A program made the position numbers and the translations under genes. Below are positions 24,945 to 33,059 of a stretch of DNA of 37,053 bases, piece by piece. The DNA comes from Opitutia bacterium. Lineage in GTDB: Bacteria; Verrucomicrobiota; Verrucomicrobiia; Opitutales; UBA953. The notes beneath the pieces were generated by a model. That model ran no database searches. It worked only from the letters and a program-made list of their open reading frames with translations, and had not been told where the DNA came from. The stretch covers positions 1-37,053 of the forward strand of contig CANIUQ010000015.1 in the NCBI GenBank assembly GCA_947470855.1, given 5' to 3'. How positions within the stretch are numbered: the first letter of the stretch is position 1; every line of letters begins with the position of its first letter.

Positions 24945-25424
24945 CTACTTCTTTGACTCTAAATCGCTGATTTGATCGCGGAGAGCAGCGGCGGATTCAA
25001 AGTCCTCCTCGCGAATCGCTTCTTCGAGTAATATCTTGGCTCTAGTAAGTCGTTCGAGGCGGTCTTTTTCGTGGAGGGAAGGGTGTCGCCCAATGTGACT
25101 CGGACCTGGTTGTATCAGGGCAATCGTTTCGGCCAAGGGTTTGGAGTGAATTTGATAGCACACGGGACACCCCATGCGGTGTGTGCGCTCAAAATCCTCC
25201 CAACGAAAACCGCAGGCAGGGCACTTTTCTCGGATTAAAGGGGTAGGAACGGCTAAATTGATATGAAGGAGTTCCGAGGGTAAAGAGCCCGTTTTTTCTG
25301 CATTTTCCAATAAGGGGCATTGCTTACAGCAACCAAAAGTCTGTGCCTTTCCATCCGCAACCAAGGTAAAAAATACCGTGCAGTTTTGGATGCATTGATG
25401 GCACTGGGGGGGGCGTGAAAACAT
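24945..25424 (-). CDS. McsA-like zinc-finger protein with UvrB/UvrC (UVR) motif
   Basis: The 159-residue protein has nine cysteines: C8/C11, C32/C33/C36, C68/C71 and C86/C89, spaced like the zinc-binding half of McsA (protein-arginine kinase activator). The C-terminus (about 125-159, ending LRDQISDLESKK) contains a UVR motif, a short helical pair that mediates binding to UvrB/UvrC-type or Clp partners. McsB, CtsR and ClpC, the Bacillus partners of McsA, are not in the window, so its role here is open. The gene is divergent from the TolQ-type gene. Confidence 0.84.
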   Translation of the reverse strand: MFSRPPQCHQCIQNCTVFFTLVADGKAQTFGCCKQCPLLENAEKTGSLPSELLHINLAVPTPLIREKCPACGFRWEDFERTHRMGCPVCYQIHSKPLAETIALIQPGPSHIGRHPSLHEKDRLERLTRAKILLEEAIREEDFESAAALRDQISDLESKK

Positions 25425-25518
25425 TAACCTCTATGATATGCACGATTTTGATAATATTCAAGTACCTCGCTGACCTTTTCAGATTGAAGCCCGGCTCCGA
25501 GTGGATTGCTTTAGGAGC

Positions 25519-26361
25519 ATGATTTTATCTGTCTTACCAGTTATTTTAGCCGATGCTGAAAAAGGTATCGTCTGGTACTTTCGTCAAATGGACTCGGCAG
25601 GTATGGCGGTTGCCTGCGTGCTTGTTATTTGCTCGTTCATCGGTTGGGGGGCGATGATTCAAAAATGGTCCGATATTCAAGAACTTCGCCGTCGGAATTT
25701 TCAATTCGATCGACGTTTGCGAGATCAGAATTCGGTAATCTCGCTTAATTTTCCCAGTGGAAGTAATTTGGGTCCTTATGAATACTTAGTCGCGGAAGCC
25801 GTTTTGGCCGTACAACGTCACAAGGGCCGTCTGACAAAAAAGACGGATGTTCGTCTTTGCATGGGTCATGTGGAAAATGCTATTCAGCGTGCCGTTTCAC
25901 GAACCATGGTGAAATATGAGAATAAGATGGTCTTACTTAGCTCGTTGGTTTCGGGCGGTCCATTCTTAGGTCTTTTGGGAACGGTTTGGGGAGTGATGAT
26001 TACTTTTGGTGCATTAACCGAAAAAGCGAGCATTGCACAACTTGCCCCAGGTGTGTCGGGAGCTTTGGTTACGACCACATTAGGGCTTCTCGTCGCTATT
26101 CCAGCGACTTTTGGTTACAATTATTTGTTAACCCAAGTGAAAATTATGACGACGGAGCTGGAAACCTTTGCGAGTAGTTTGGCTGATCGGGTTGAATTAG
26201 AACTCGAGGGCGAAGCCCGAGTTAATTTTGAACAGCAGCAGCAATTGGAAGCTCTTCGTCGTGCTGCTCAGCCACCAAACTCATCAACAAATCCTCCTGT
26301 TGGTGAATCGACTTTTGATTCTCCTCCCACTTCAATCCCCGGATGGGAGGATGCGCAGTAA
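25519..26361 (+). CDS. MotA/TolQ/ExbB-family proton channel protein
   Basis: The ExbB/TolQ subunit forms the proton-conducting pentamer in the inner membrane that energises TonB or TolA. From ATG 25519 there are 280 residues: an N-terminal helix (GMAVACVLVICSFIGWG), a cytoplasmic loop, then two conserved helices within LSSLVSGGPFLGLLGTVWGV and APGVSGALVTTTLGLLVAIP, the channel core. The C-terminal tail is Gln- and Pro/Ser-rich. A GTG at 25501 is an alternative start. AGGAG ends 1-2 nt from the ATG, too close to act as a Shine-Dalgarno. It is first of three tightly linked genes. TolQ and ExbB cannot be told apart here. Confidence 0.92.
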   Translation: MILSVLPVILADAEKGIVWYFRQMDSAGMAVACVLVICSFIGWGAMIQKWSDIQELRRRNFQFDRRLRDQNSVISLNFPSGSNLGPYEYLVAEAVLAVQRHKGRLTKKTDVRLCMGHVENAIQRAVSRTMVKYENKMVLLSSLVSGGPFLGLLGTVWGVMITFGALTEKASIAQLAPGVSGALVTTTLGLLVAIPATFGYNYLLTQVKIMTTELETFASSLADRVELELEGEARVNFEQQQQLEALRRAAQPPNSSTNPPVGESTFDSPPTSIPGWEDAQ

Positions 26362-26363
26362 CC

Positions 26364-26789
26364 ATGGCACGTTCTTTTGCCAAACCTCATCGGTTGCATG
26401 TGATGAACGAGTTGAACGTCACGCCGATGCTCGACCTTTGTTTTTGTTTATTGATTATCTTTATGATTGCGACGCCGGTTTTGGAACAAACCACCAACGT
26501 TAATTTGCCCAAAGCAGAAAAAGGTTCAGGTAAATCTCCCGACACCAAACAACAGTATCGTTTTGTTGCCATCGCGCGTGATGGGACGTTTGCCATCGGC
26601 GGTAAATCAGTTACCAAAGATCAATTGGAGTCCGAGTTTGGTATGATTGCCAAAATGCCCGAAAACGATCAACCAGTGGTGCGCATTCGCGGTGATGCCT
26701 CGTTGCCTTACCAAAAAATTATTGATGTTATGTCGATGGCTAAAGCTAAAGGTTTAACCAAAGTAGGACTCGATACGGAGATTCGCTAA
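26364..26789 (+). CDS. ExbD/TolR-family biopolymer transport protein
   Basis: This 141-residue single-pass inner-membrane protein partners the channel subunit. The N-terminal part has the conserved NELNVTPMLDLCFCLLIIF helix, including the essential membrane Asp in MLDLCF. The periplasmic domain follows (YRFVAIARDGTFAIGG, then VVRIRGDASLPYQKIIDVM), typical of ExbD/TolR. ATG 26364 is two bases after the ExbB/TolQ stop. Its TAA shares an A with the next start (TAATG). Confidence 0.92.
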   Translation: MARSFAKPHRLHVMNELNVTPMLDLCFCLLIIFMIATPVLEQTTNVNLPKAEKGSGKSPDTKQQYRFVAIARDGTFAIGGKSVTKDQLESEFGMIAKMPENDQPVVRIRGDASLPYQKIIDVMSMAKAKGLTKVGLDTEIR

Positions 26790-27559
26790 TGGGTGGTAAT
26801 AACAAAGGATGGATTGGATCTTTAGCAGTACATCTCGGTATTGTTGCTGCTTTGGTCGGTTTCTCTTGGTACGCCTCGCATCGTTCTGGCCAAGCACTGG
26901 AGCCAGTAGACCCTTTGTTGGTTGATTTAAATGGAATTCCAGGTCGCAAACCAGGGGAAATTGGTAAAGCGGAAGGTGTCGCGCAGGGCCAAGAAAATGG
27001 TGAACGTAAAGTGGTTACCACGGTGAAAATAAAAAAAATCGATTTCTCTGCTCAAAATCAAAATTCGCGAGAGGAGTCTGTCACGCGGGATAAAAATTCC
27101 ATTAAAAAAAATGCTAAATCATCGAATGGCAATCGAACGACGCTCAGTGAGTTTAACCAATCGCGCTCGAGCAAAAGTTCAGGTCAAGGCAAGGTGGCTG
27201 GTATCAGTGGTGCTTCGGTTAAATTAGGTAGAAATTATGGAAAAGGTGATAATGGCGGCCAGGGTGGAAGTGCCACGGAACAACAAATTTACGCAGGTGA
27301 GGTCTTGGCTCGATTCAAATCTGCCTGGACAAACATTGTCGCTGCCGAAGGTGAAGCAAGTTCAGGCAGTTGTGGTGTTGTCGTAAAAGTCGATGCCTCT
27401 GGTAATGTTACTTTTGCGAGTTGGATAACGAAACCTCGAGATCCCAAAATGGCACAACTCGTCAAAGAAGCCTGTGCACAAATCGGTAATTGTGGCATTC
27501 CTCCTGGACGTCGACAGTTCTACATCGACTTCCCTAACGTCAGTCTTTCAGACGGTTAA
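26789..27559 (+). CDS. TolA/TonB-like energy transducer
   Basis: This 256-residue protein has a short N-terminal cytoplasmic stretch, one membrane helix (IGSLAVHLGIVAALVGFSWY) and a long low-complexity periplasmic linker rich in Ser, Lys, Asn and Gln. A small C-terminal domain (about 165-252) begins around QQIYAGEVLARFKSAW and contains GVVVKVDASGNVTFASW, as in TolA/TonB C-terminal folds. Three cysteines there could form a disulfide. It spans the periplasm to couple the TolQ/ExbB-type motor to an outer-membrane partner. tolB and pal do not follow. The start overlaps the ExbD/TolR stop. Confidence 0.85.
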   Translation: MGGNNKGWIGSLAVHLGIVAALVGFSWYASHRSGQALEPVDPLLVDLNGIPGRKPGEIGKAEGVAQGQENGERKVVTTVKIKKIDFSAQNQNSREESVTRDKNSIKKNAKSSNGNRTTLSEFNQSRSSKSSGQGKVAGISGASVKLGRNYGKGDNGGQGGSATEQQIYAGEVLARFKSAWTNIVAAEGEASSGSCGVVVKVDASGNVTFASWITKPRDPKMAQLVKEACAQIGNCGIPPGRRQFYIDFPNVSLSDG

Positions 27560-27562
27560 GGT

Positions 27563-28021
27563 TTACCGTACTTCAAGGACGATTTGGACTTCGACACTAG
27601 CGCCTAAGGGCAAGCCGTTGACAGAAACAGCTGCTCGTGCGTGCTTGCCAGCTTCTCCAAAGATCTGAAGTAGGAACTCAGAAGCACCATTTAAAACTTT
27701 GGGGCTATCGGAAAATCCATCAACCCCATTGACGAAACCATTAACCATCACCACGCGGGTAACTCGATCCAAAGAGCCTAAATGGGCTTTTGCATTTGCG
27801 AGTGCGTTGAGTGTGCAAAGTTGTGCGGCTTCTGCGGCTTGGGTTAAATCGACTTCTTTTCCAACTTTACCGAAGGAAGTGATTTTTCCATCCCGAATGG
27901 GAAGTGTTCCAGCAAGGTATAATAAGTTCCCTGTGCTTACTGCAGGAACATATGCCCCCGCTGCGGCAGGAGGCGCGGGTAAGGTAAAACCAAGTTCTTG
28001 AAGACGTAATTCTGGATGCAT
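27563..28021 (-). CDS. RidA/YjgF/UK114-family protein
   Basis: RidA-type proteins are small trimers; the archetype hydrolyses reactive enamine/imine intermediates formed by PLP enzymes. The 152-residue product fits the longer RidA subfamily: LRLQELGFTLPAPPAAAGAY at the N-terminus, LLYLAGTLPIRDGK, and the signature AGKHARAAVSVNGLPLGASV with the conserved Arg, ending VEVQIVLEV. Its exact substrate is unknown. The HPP gene begins its stop codon 3 nt upstream, so they are probably co-transcribed. It converges on the TolA-like gene with three bases between stops. Confidence 0.9.
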   Translation of the reverse strand: MHPELRLQELGFTLPAPPAAAGAYVPAVSTGNLLYLAGTLPIRDGKITSFGKVGKEVDLTQAAEAAQLCTLNALANAKAHLGSLDRVTRVVMVNGFVNGVDGFSDSPKVLNGASEFLLQIFGEAGKHARAAVSVNGLPLGASVEVQIVLEVR

Positions 28022-28024
28022 AAA

Positions 28025-28555
28025 TTAATACCAATAAAGGGGCCATGGCTTTGCGCGGCGAACATTATGTTTAACCAAGGCAACGAGGATAATCAAACAG
28101 GCACCAACGAGAGTAGGAAAAAGAATAAATTCCCAGGTTGGTTTGTGGAGAGGGTTTAATTGATAGGCGATGAAGATTACTAGGGGATTGGAGGTGGCTG
28201 GTGGATGAACGGTTCGGGTAAATTTCATCGTAGCCATCGTGAGTGCGACGGCGACGGCAGCGGCCCACCAGTGTGAACTAAGATAGGTGAAAGCGATTAA
28301 GCCGATGGTAGATCCAATAAAGTGACCGCCAATCACATTACGTGGTTGAGCAAAGGGGGATTCGGGTAGACCGAAAACAATAAGGGAACTGGCAGCGAAA
28401 GATCCCATGATGAGCAGACGATCGATTTTTTCGGTCAGGAAAAATAAACCAGCAATGACTAAGCCAGCTGTGACTGAACTTGTGATGATGGATTTGATTG
28501 GATAAGGCTCGGGTAGGGGCTGTCCTCGGCCTTGCCATCGACGGAAAAAATTCAT
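28025..28555 (-). CDS. HPP-family integral membrane protein
   Basis: This 176-residue protein has about four membrane helices and the family's name-giving motif in FTRTVHPPATSNPLVIFIAY. The N-terminal segments ASSLIVFGLPESPFAQPRN and VIGGHFIGSTIGLIAF are also typical. Plant and cyanobacterial HPP proteins have been linked to nitrite transport, which would suit the nearby P-II gene, but that role is not shown here. ATG 28555 is preferred over TTG 28567. It starts 12 nt after the OppA-like gene's stop. Confidence 0.87.
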   Translation of the reverse strand: MNFFRRWQGRGQPLPEPYPIKSIITSSVTAGLVIAGLFFLTEKIDRLLIMGSFAASSLIVFGLPESPFAQPRNVIGGHFIGSTIGLIAFTYLSSHWWAAAVAVALTMATMKFTRTVHPPATSNPLVIFIAYQLNPLHKPTWEFILFPTLVGACLIILVALVKHNVRRAKPWPLYWY

Positions 28556-28567
28556 GGAAGGAATCAA

Positions 28568-30214
28568 TTAAGGGGAGGGGACGAGTCGTACCGCTCGCAG
28601 GGGGTGTTCGTCGAGGAGATTGGGATACCATCCTTGTACCTCGGGTCGAATCAGGAATTTATTTTTATTAAAAACGATGGGAATAATGGGGGCCCCTTCA
28701 CGAAGACGAATTTCAGCTTGCTGGAAGATTTCCTGGCGTTCGAGGGGGCGGGTTTCCTTCGCAGCGGCACCAATGAGTCGATCGTACTCTGGATCACTCC
28801 AATTCGTTTGATTGAGTTCATTGCCCGTAATGAACATTTCTAAAAAGGTATTGGGGTCATTGTAATCTCCAGTCCACGCTGAACGGGCGAGTTGGTAGTC
28901 TCCTTTGTGCAGGGCGCTCAAATAAACTTTCCAGTCCAGATTCCGTAACTCCACTTGGATGCCAAGTTGTTGTCGCCACATTTCTTGGTAGGCTTGAGCG
29001 GCTAATTGCGAACTTTCAGAAGTGTTGAAAAGGTATTCCAATTTGGGAAATCCTCGACCATCGGGATAACCGGCTTCGGCTAAAAGACGGCGAGCTTCCT
29101 TGACATCTTGGCTCCATTGCGAATGCGCCGTGAAGCCTCCCGTTCCTGGAGGAGTCAGATGATAGGCTGGTATTTCTCCCGCTCTGAGTACTCTTTCCGC
29201 AATTTTTTGCCGGTCGATGACCATGCCCAACGCTTGACGCACACGAGAATCGGAGAGTGCTTTTCTCACGGCCTCGTTACGTTCAACCGCCGTATTAATT
29301 CGGATAAATGAAACAGATAAAAAAGTATCTAAGCGAAGGTAGGGTGAGTTCTGTTCTTTGAGTTGAACGATTTTATAAGGAGGCACTGAACCCGTGAGAT
29401 GTAGTTCACCGCCGCGGAAAGCACGTTCTTCGGCGAACATATCGGTAATGGTGCGAAACTCTACTCCTTGAAGAGCCACTTGCTTTTCATTCCAATAATA
29501 GGGGTTTTTCTTAATGACAATTTGGCGAGCGACCTCCCATGCATTTAGTTGAAAGGCGCCGTTACCAATGAGTGAGCCAGGCCGTGTCCAGGGAGTGTTC
29601 ATCGTATCCATTTTCCCAAACTTTAAAATGGTCGAGGGGTGTACGGGTAGCCAGCTGCTGTGGCATATTAATTGCAAGAAGTAGGGAATAGGGTTTTCCA
29701 GTTCGATAACAAAGGTGTGCGGGTCGGGTGCTTTAAATCCCACTTGAGAGAAATCCTTAATTTTTCCGGTATTAAAATCTTTAGCTCCGCGAACTCCGTG
29801 GAGCATCGAAGCGTATTCGGCTCCAAAACTCGGGGTGAGCATGCGTTCGTAACTAAAAAGAAAATCGGAAGAAAGAACCGGGTCGCCGTTCGACCAGCGT
29901 GCCGTAGGCCGAAGCTTAAACGTCCATACTTTGCCGTCGGCAGAACTTGACCAGCTTTCGGCGACCCCTGGCATAGCCTGCAAGGTCTGAGGATCGTAAA
30001 TGGCTAAACCTTCAAACAGGGCTGACACGATTCGGGCTTCCAGTAGACCAGTGATTTGCTGCGGATCCAAGCTGGAGGGCTCCGCCGAATTATTAATGAC
30101 CAGAATACCTTCACGTGCTTTACGAGTGGCGGTGTCTTCCTGCGGACCACAGCCAGCCAAGCAGACAATTAGACCCATCAAGCAAAGTGATAAATGTAGC
30201 CGGATTCCTTGCAT
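28568..30214 (-). CDS. Oligopeptide-binding lipoprotein, OppA-type (family 5 solute-binding)
   Basis: This 548-residue lipoprotein has a signal peptide ending in the lipobox LAGC (lipidated Cys22), so it is anchored in a membrane facing the periplasm. The family 5 fold is clear: AEPSSLDPQQITGLLEARIV, GVAESWSSSADGKVWTFKLR, ARWSNGDPVLSSDFLFSYER, and the late NDPNTFLEMFITGNELNQT. It would bind peptides (possibly cell-wall peptides). No Opp permease or ATPase genes are in the window, so it is an orphan or uses a distant transporter. A 30221-30249 promoter candidate and the glnB terminator precede it. Confidence 0.92.
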   Translation of the reverse strand: MQGIRLHLSLCLMGLIVCLAGCGPQEDTATRKAREGILVINNSAEPSSLDPQQITGLLEARIVSALFEGLAIYDPQTLQAMPGVAESWSSSADGKVWTFKLRPTARWSNGDPVLSSDFLFSYERMLTPSFGAEYASMLHGVRGAKDFNTGKIKDFSQVGFKAPDPHTFVIELENPIPYFLQLICHSSWLPVHPSTILKFGKMDTMNTPWTRPGSLIGNGAFQLNAWEVARQIVIKKNPYYWNEKQVALQGVEFRTITDMFAEERAFRGGELHLTGSVPPYKIVQLKEQNSPYLRLDTFLSVSFIRINTAVERNEAVRKALSDSRVRQALGMVIDRQKIAERVLRAGEIPAYHLTPPGTGGFTAHSQWSQDVKEARRLLAEAGYPDGRGFPKLEYLFNTSESSQLAAQAYQEMWRQQLGIQVELRNLDWKVYLSALHKGDYQLARSAWTGDYNDPNTFLEMFITGNELNQTNWSDPEYDRLIGAAAKETRPLERQEIFQQAEIRLREGAPIIPIVFNKNKFLIRPEVQGWYPNLLDEHPLRAVRLVPSP

Positions 30215-30220
30215 GAATAG

Positions 30221-30249
30221 CCTATAGCCCTTGTTAAGCGAGAGGGCAA
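30221..30249 (-). promoter_or_regulatory. Candidate sigma-70 promoter of the OppA-like gene
   Basis: On the minus strand TTGCCC (30249-30244) and TATAGG (30226-30221) are separated by exactly 17 bases, each matching the consensus at four of six positions. The -10 ends six bases before the ATG at 30214, so transcription would start at or near the start codon, giving a leaderless mRNA. Based only on motif and position. Confidence 0.4.
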
Positions 30250-30280
30250 GGCAAGCCGTTGAGGGTGGATGTGCTGGATT

Positions 30281-30312
30281 AAAACAAAAAAGGCGCCCAT
30301 CGGGACGCCCTT
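30281..30312 (-). terminator. Intrinsic terminator after glnB
   Basis: Read on the minus strand, AAGGGCGTCCC GAT GGGCGCCTT forms a GC-rich hairpin with two single-base bulges, followed by a run of T with one interruption (TTTTTTGTTTT). It starts 24 bases after the glnB stop and would end the glnB transcript before the OppA-like gene. This is the strongest terminator in the window. Confidence 0.82.
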
Positions 30313-30335
30313 CGTGTTCAACCTAGGTTGTAAAC

Positions 30336-30686
<351 letters not shown>

Positions 30687-30725
30687 TTAGTTTGGTTTGG
30701 GTTTGCGGTTGAGCAAGTCCTCTAA

Positions 30726-30742
30726 TGCAAAGGGCGTGCCAA
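30726..30742 (-). promoter_or_regulatory. Sigma-54 (RpoN) promoter of glnB
   Basis: Read on the minus strand this is TTGGCACGCCCTTTGCA. It matches YTGGCACG-N4-TTGCW at every fixed position. GG (30740/30739) and GC (30728/30727) are at the right 12-base offset for the -24/-12 elements. The predicted transcription start is near 30715, about 41 bases before the glnB ATG, with trpF's stop at 30766 just upstream. Activator sites (NtrC-type) were not identified. Confidence 0.85.
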
Positions 30743-30765
30743 GTCTTAGACACCCCTGTGACAAT

Positions 30766-31416
30766 TTATGTTTGCTTATTATTAAGCAGTAGGGCCCTAA
30801 CTTCGGCCAGTTTTTCGGCAGATTTGAGCCCTGGAGAGATTTCAACCCCGCTATTTAGGTCAATAAAGTCGGCTGAAGCCTCTAAAGCCCCCTTAAGGTT
30901 CTGTGGGCTTAAGCCCCCTGCCAGAATCCAGGTTTTGTCTGGGTGTGTGTTTTTGAGCGTCTTAAAGCGATTCCAGTCGGCTAATTTACCAGTACCCCCA
31001 AAAGAGTCTTTGGCGTGGGCGTCATGTAAAAACGTATCGGCTAAAGGTAAGATTTCTTCGGGCCACTTTGCACCATCGGGAAGTTTAGGTGCTAACCAAA
31101 GATGAGAGGGGCCAATTTTTTGAGAGATGGCCGCGATGTCGCAGGCTTTGGTGGCTGGATCGAAATGAATTTGGAGAATGGAAAATCCTTCTGCGATAAG
31201 CGAAGTAGCGTCGCTTAGGGTAGGATTAACTGTCACCGCTACGCGTTTGGCTGTAGGAATTTCTCGTAATAAAGATTTTCGATTTTCGGGTTTAACAAAG
31301 CGTGGTGAACCTGGCCAAACATTGACGCCAATAAAATCGGCGCCGCAATCAATCGCCGTGGCTACGTCGGCTACATGAGTTATGCCACAGACTTTGACTT
31401 TGGTAGAACCAATCAT
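30766..31416 (-). CDS. trpF: Phosphoribosylanthranilate isomerase
   Basis: TrpF catalyses the third step of tryptophan synthesis, converting PRA to CdRP. The 216-residue TIM barrel begins MIGSTKVKVCGITHVADVA with the catalytic Cys10 in KVCGIT. It has ADFIGVNVWPGSPRFV, AGGLSPQNLKGAL (phosphate binding) and FIDLNSGVEISPGLKS with the catalytic Asp. No other trp gene is nearby. Its ATG overlaps the hemD stop (ATGA), so it is translated as part of the haem operon. Confidence 0.95.
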   Translation of the reverse strand: MIGSTKVKVCGITHVADVATAIDCGADFIGVNVWPGSPRFVKPENRKSLLREIPTAKRVAVTVNPTLSDATSLIAEGFSILQIHFDPATKACDIAAISQKIGPSHLWLAPKLPDGAKWPEEILPLADTFLHDAHAKDSFGGTGKLADWNRFKTLKNTHPDKTWILAGGLSPQNLKGALEASADFIDLNSGVEISPGLKSAEKLAEVRALLLNNKQT

Positions 31417-32201
31417 GATTGCAGAGCTTCGATGATAGCATCGCGAATCGCCTTGGCCGTGGGGGCGTTGGCTACAGCTGCCAGCGGGATGCCCGAACGT
31501 TTAATCATGTCAGCGGTGGTATGACCAATGGCAACGGCTCGTGGTTGGCGTGCCCCCGCTTCGGGTCGAAGTGAAGCCGCTTGATGTATAAAAGATTCAA
31601 CCGCTGAAGGGCTGGCAAAAACAATCGCATCCGCTCCTCGGCGTCGAAATTCCGCTGCCTCAGGGGATTCGGAAACGGGACGTTCCTCGGTCGCGTAAAC
31701 TTTCAGCGTATCAACAATGGCCATACCTTGGTCGAGTAAGAGCGAGGCGAGTTCAGGGGAGTTAAGGTTACCCGTCGCCAACAATATTTTTTGATTCTCG
31801 ATATCAAAAGTACTGGCGAGTTTGCGTCCGAGTGAGAGTGCATCGGCTTGTTCGGAAGTGACATCGGGTTCCAAATGATAGGAGCGCACCGCTTTTTCAG
31901 TAGCAGGCCCTACACAGGCTATCTTCATGCCACCAATCGAACGAATATCGGCAAAGCGTTCGAAGAATCGGTCAAAGAAACCACGAACGCCGTTGGGACT
32001 AGTAAAAATCAGCCAATCGTATTCACCGATTCCTTCAAAAACTTCGGTGAGAACAATCGCATCGGGTTCAAATGAAATTTCGATGAGGGGAAGTTCCGCC
32101 ACCGAGGCTCCCGCTTCCATTAAAACTGACTTCCATTCGGCACTTCGTCCCTCGGGACGAGTGAGAATGATGTGACGATCGCGAAGGGGGAGTTTAGACA
32201 T
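31413..32201 (-). CDS. hemD: Uroporphyrinogen-III synthase
   Basis: HemD closes and isomerises hydroxymethylbilane to uroporphyrinogen III. It is poorly conserved, but the 262-residue protein has the family landmarks: RDRHIILTRPEGRSAEW at the start, YDWLIFTSPNGVRGFFDRF, KIACVGPATEKAVRSY, VFASPSAVESFIHQA and a C-terminal ARQPRAVAIGHTTADMI. It starts 2 nt after the hemC stop, its usual partner, and its stop overlaps the trpF start. Confidence 0.93.
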   Translation of the reverse strand: MSKLPLRDRHIILTRPEGRSAEWKSVLMEAGASVAELPLIEISFEPDAIVLTEVFEGIGEYDWLIFTSPNGVRGFFDRFFERFADIRSIGGMKIACVGPATEKAVRSYHLEPDVTSEQADALSLGRKLASTFDIENQKILLATGNLNSPELASLLLDQGMAIVDTLKVYATEERPVSESPEAAEFRRRGADAIVFASPSAVESFIHQAASLRPEAGARQPRAVAIGHTTADMIKRSGIPLAAVANAPTAKAIRDAIIEALQS

Positions 32202-32203
32202 GA

Positions 32204-33058
32204 TTAACGTGGCAACACTTGGGCTAAGATTGAATCTGCGAGAGAGTTGGCCGCGGTCAAATCCTTCGCAGGAAAAGCAAACTCACGATAGCCGAAGTCG
32301 GCACGATAGAGAAAAACTTTTTGTTGAGCATAGTGGCAGGCGAAAGCGGTGTGACATCCTTCACCTAATTTCCGAAGAAAAAGTCGTTCAACAGAAACAG
32401 CGAAAAAGGTTTGCGCACAACCCACGGATGAAAAGCGAGCAATCTCGCTATCTCGGCATTGGATTGCGACAGCACCCTGGCCGGCTGCAGGTACCATTTT
32501 GCTTACCTCTACAGGCTCAAAACAAAGACCCTCCCATTCTGATATGCCTAAACGATTCAGCCCAGAGGCCGCAAGATAAGAGGCCTCGGCTTCACCTTGA
32601 GCGATTTTTTTAAGGCGGGTATCAACGTTTCCGCGGAGTTCAGTCCAGCGTGCTTGTGGGAAAAGATTCGCACCTTGAGCGCGTCGACGTGGACTCCCTG
32701 TGGCGATGATTCGCGGAGTAAGGATTGCTTTCTGTCTGACCAAGACATCGCGTGGATCCTGGCGAGCCAAGCAGGAGGCAATGGCTAAGCCAGCGGGCAT
32801 TTCTGTTGGCAAATCTTTCGCACTATGGATGGCGACATCAGCTTCTCCTTTTAACAACGCTTGCTCTAGCTCTGCCGTGAAAAGGCCTTTACCGCCTTGT
32901 TTTTCGAGCGACCAAGAAGCTTGGCGATCTCCCGTCGTTGTAAGAATGCGCGTTTCTGTTTTTAGATGTAAAGTTTGCTCGAGGTTGCGTGCGGCATCTT
33001 GCGCTTGTTGTAAAGCTAAAGGACTACCGCGTGTAACGATGATAAGTGGCTTCGACAT
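32204..33058 (-). CDS. hemC: Hydroxymethylbilane synthase (porphobilinogen deaminase)
   Basis: HemC joins four porphobilinogens on a covalent dipyrromethane cofactor. The 284-residue protein has IIVTRGSPLALQQAQ, GGKGLFTAELEQALLKGEAD, the catalytic region VAIHSAKDLPTEMP with Asp82, TGSPRRRAQ, LRGNVDTRLKKI and VPAAGQGAVAIQCR. The cofactor-attaching Cys is C235 in LGEGCHTAFA. It is about 25 residues shorter than E. coli HemC, mostly in the C-terminal domain. A small membrane protein gene ends one base before its ATG. Confidence 0.96.
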   Translation of the reverse strand: MSKPLIIVTRGSPLALQQAQDAARNLEQTLHLKTETRILTTTGDRQASWSLEKQGGKGLFTAELEQALLKGEADVAIHSAKDLPTEMPAGLAIASCLARQDPRDVLVRQKAILTPRIIATGSPRRRAQGANLFPQARWTELRGNVDTRLKKIAQGEAEASYLAASGLNRLGISEWEGLCFEPVEVSKMVPAAGQGAVAIQCRDSEIARFSSVGCAQTFFAVSVERLFLRKLGEGCHTAFACHYAQQKVFLYRADFGYREFAFPAKDLTAANSLADSILAQVLPR

Positions 33059-33059
33059 T

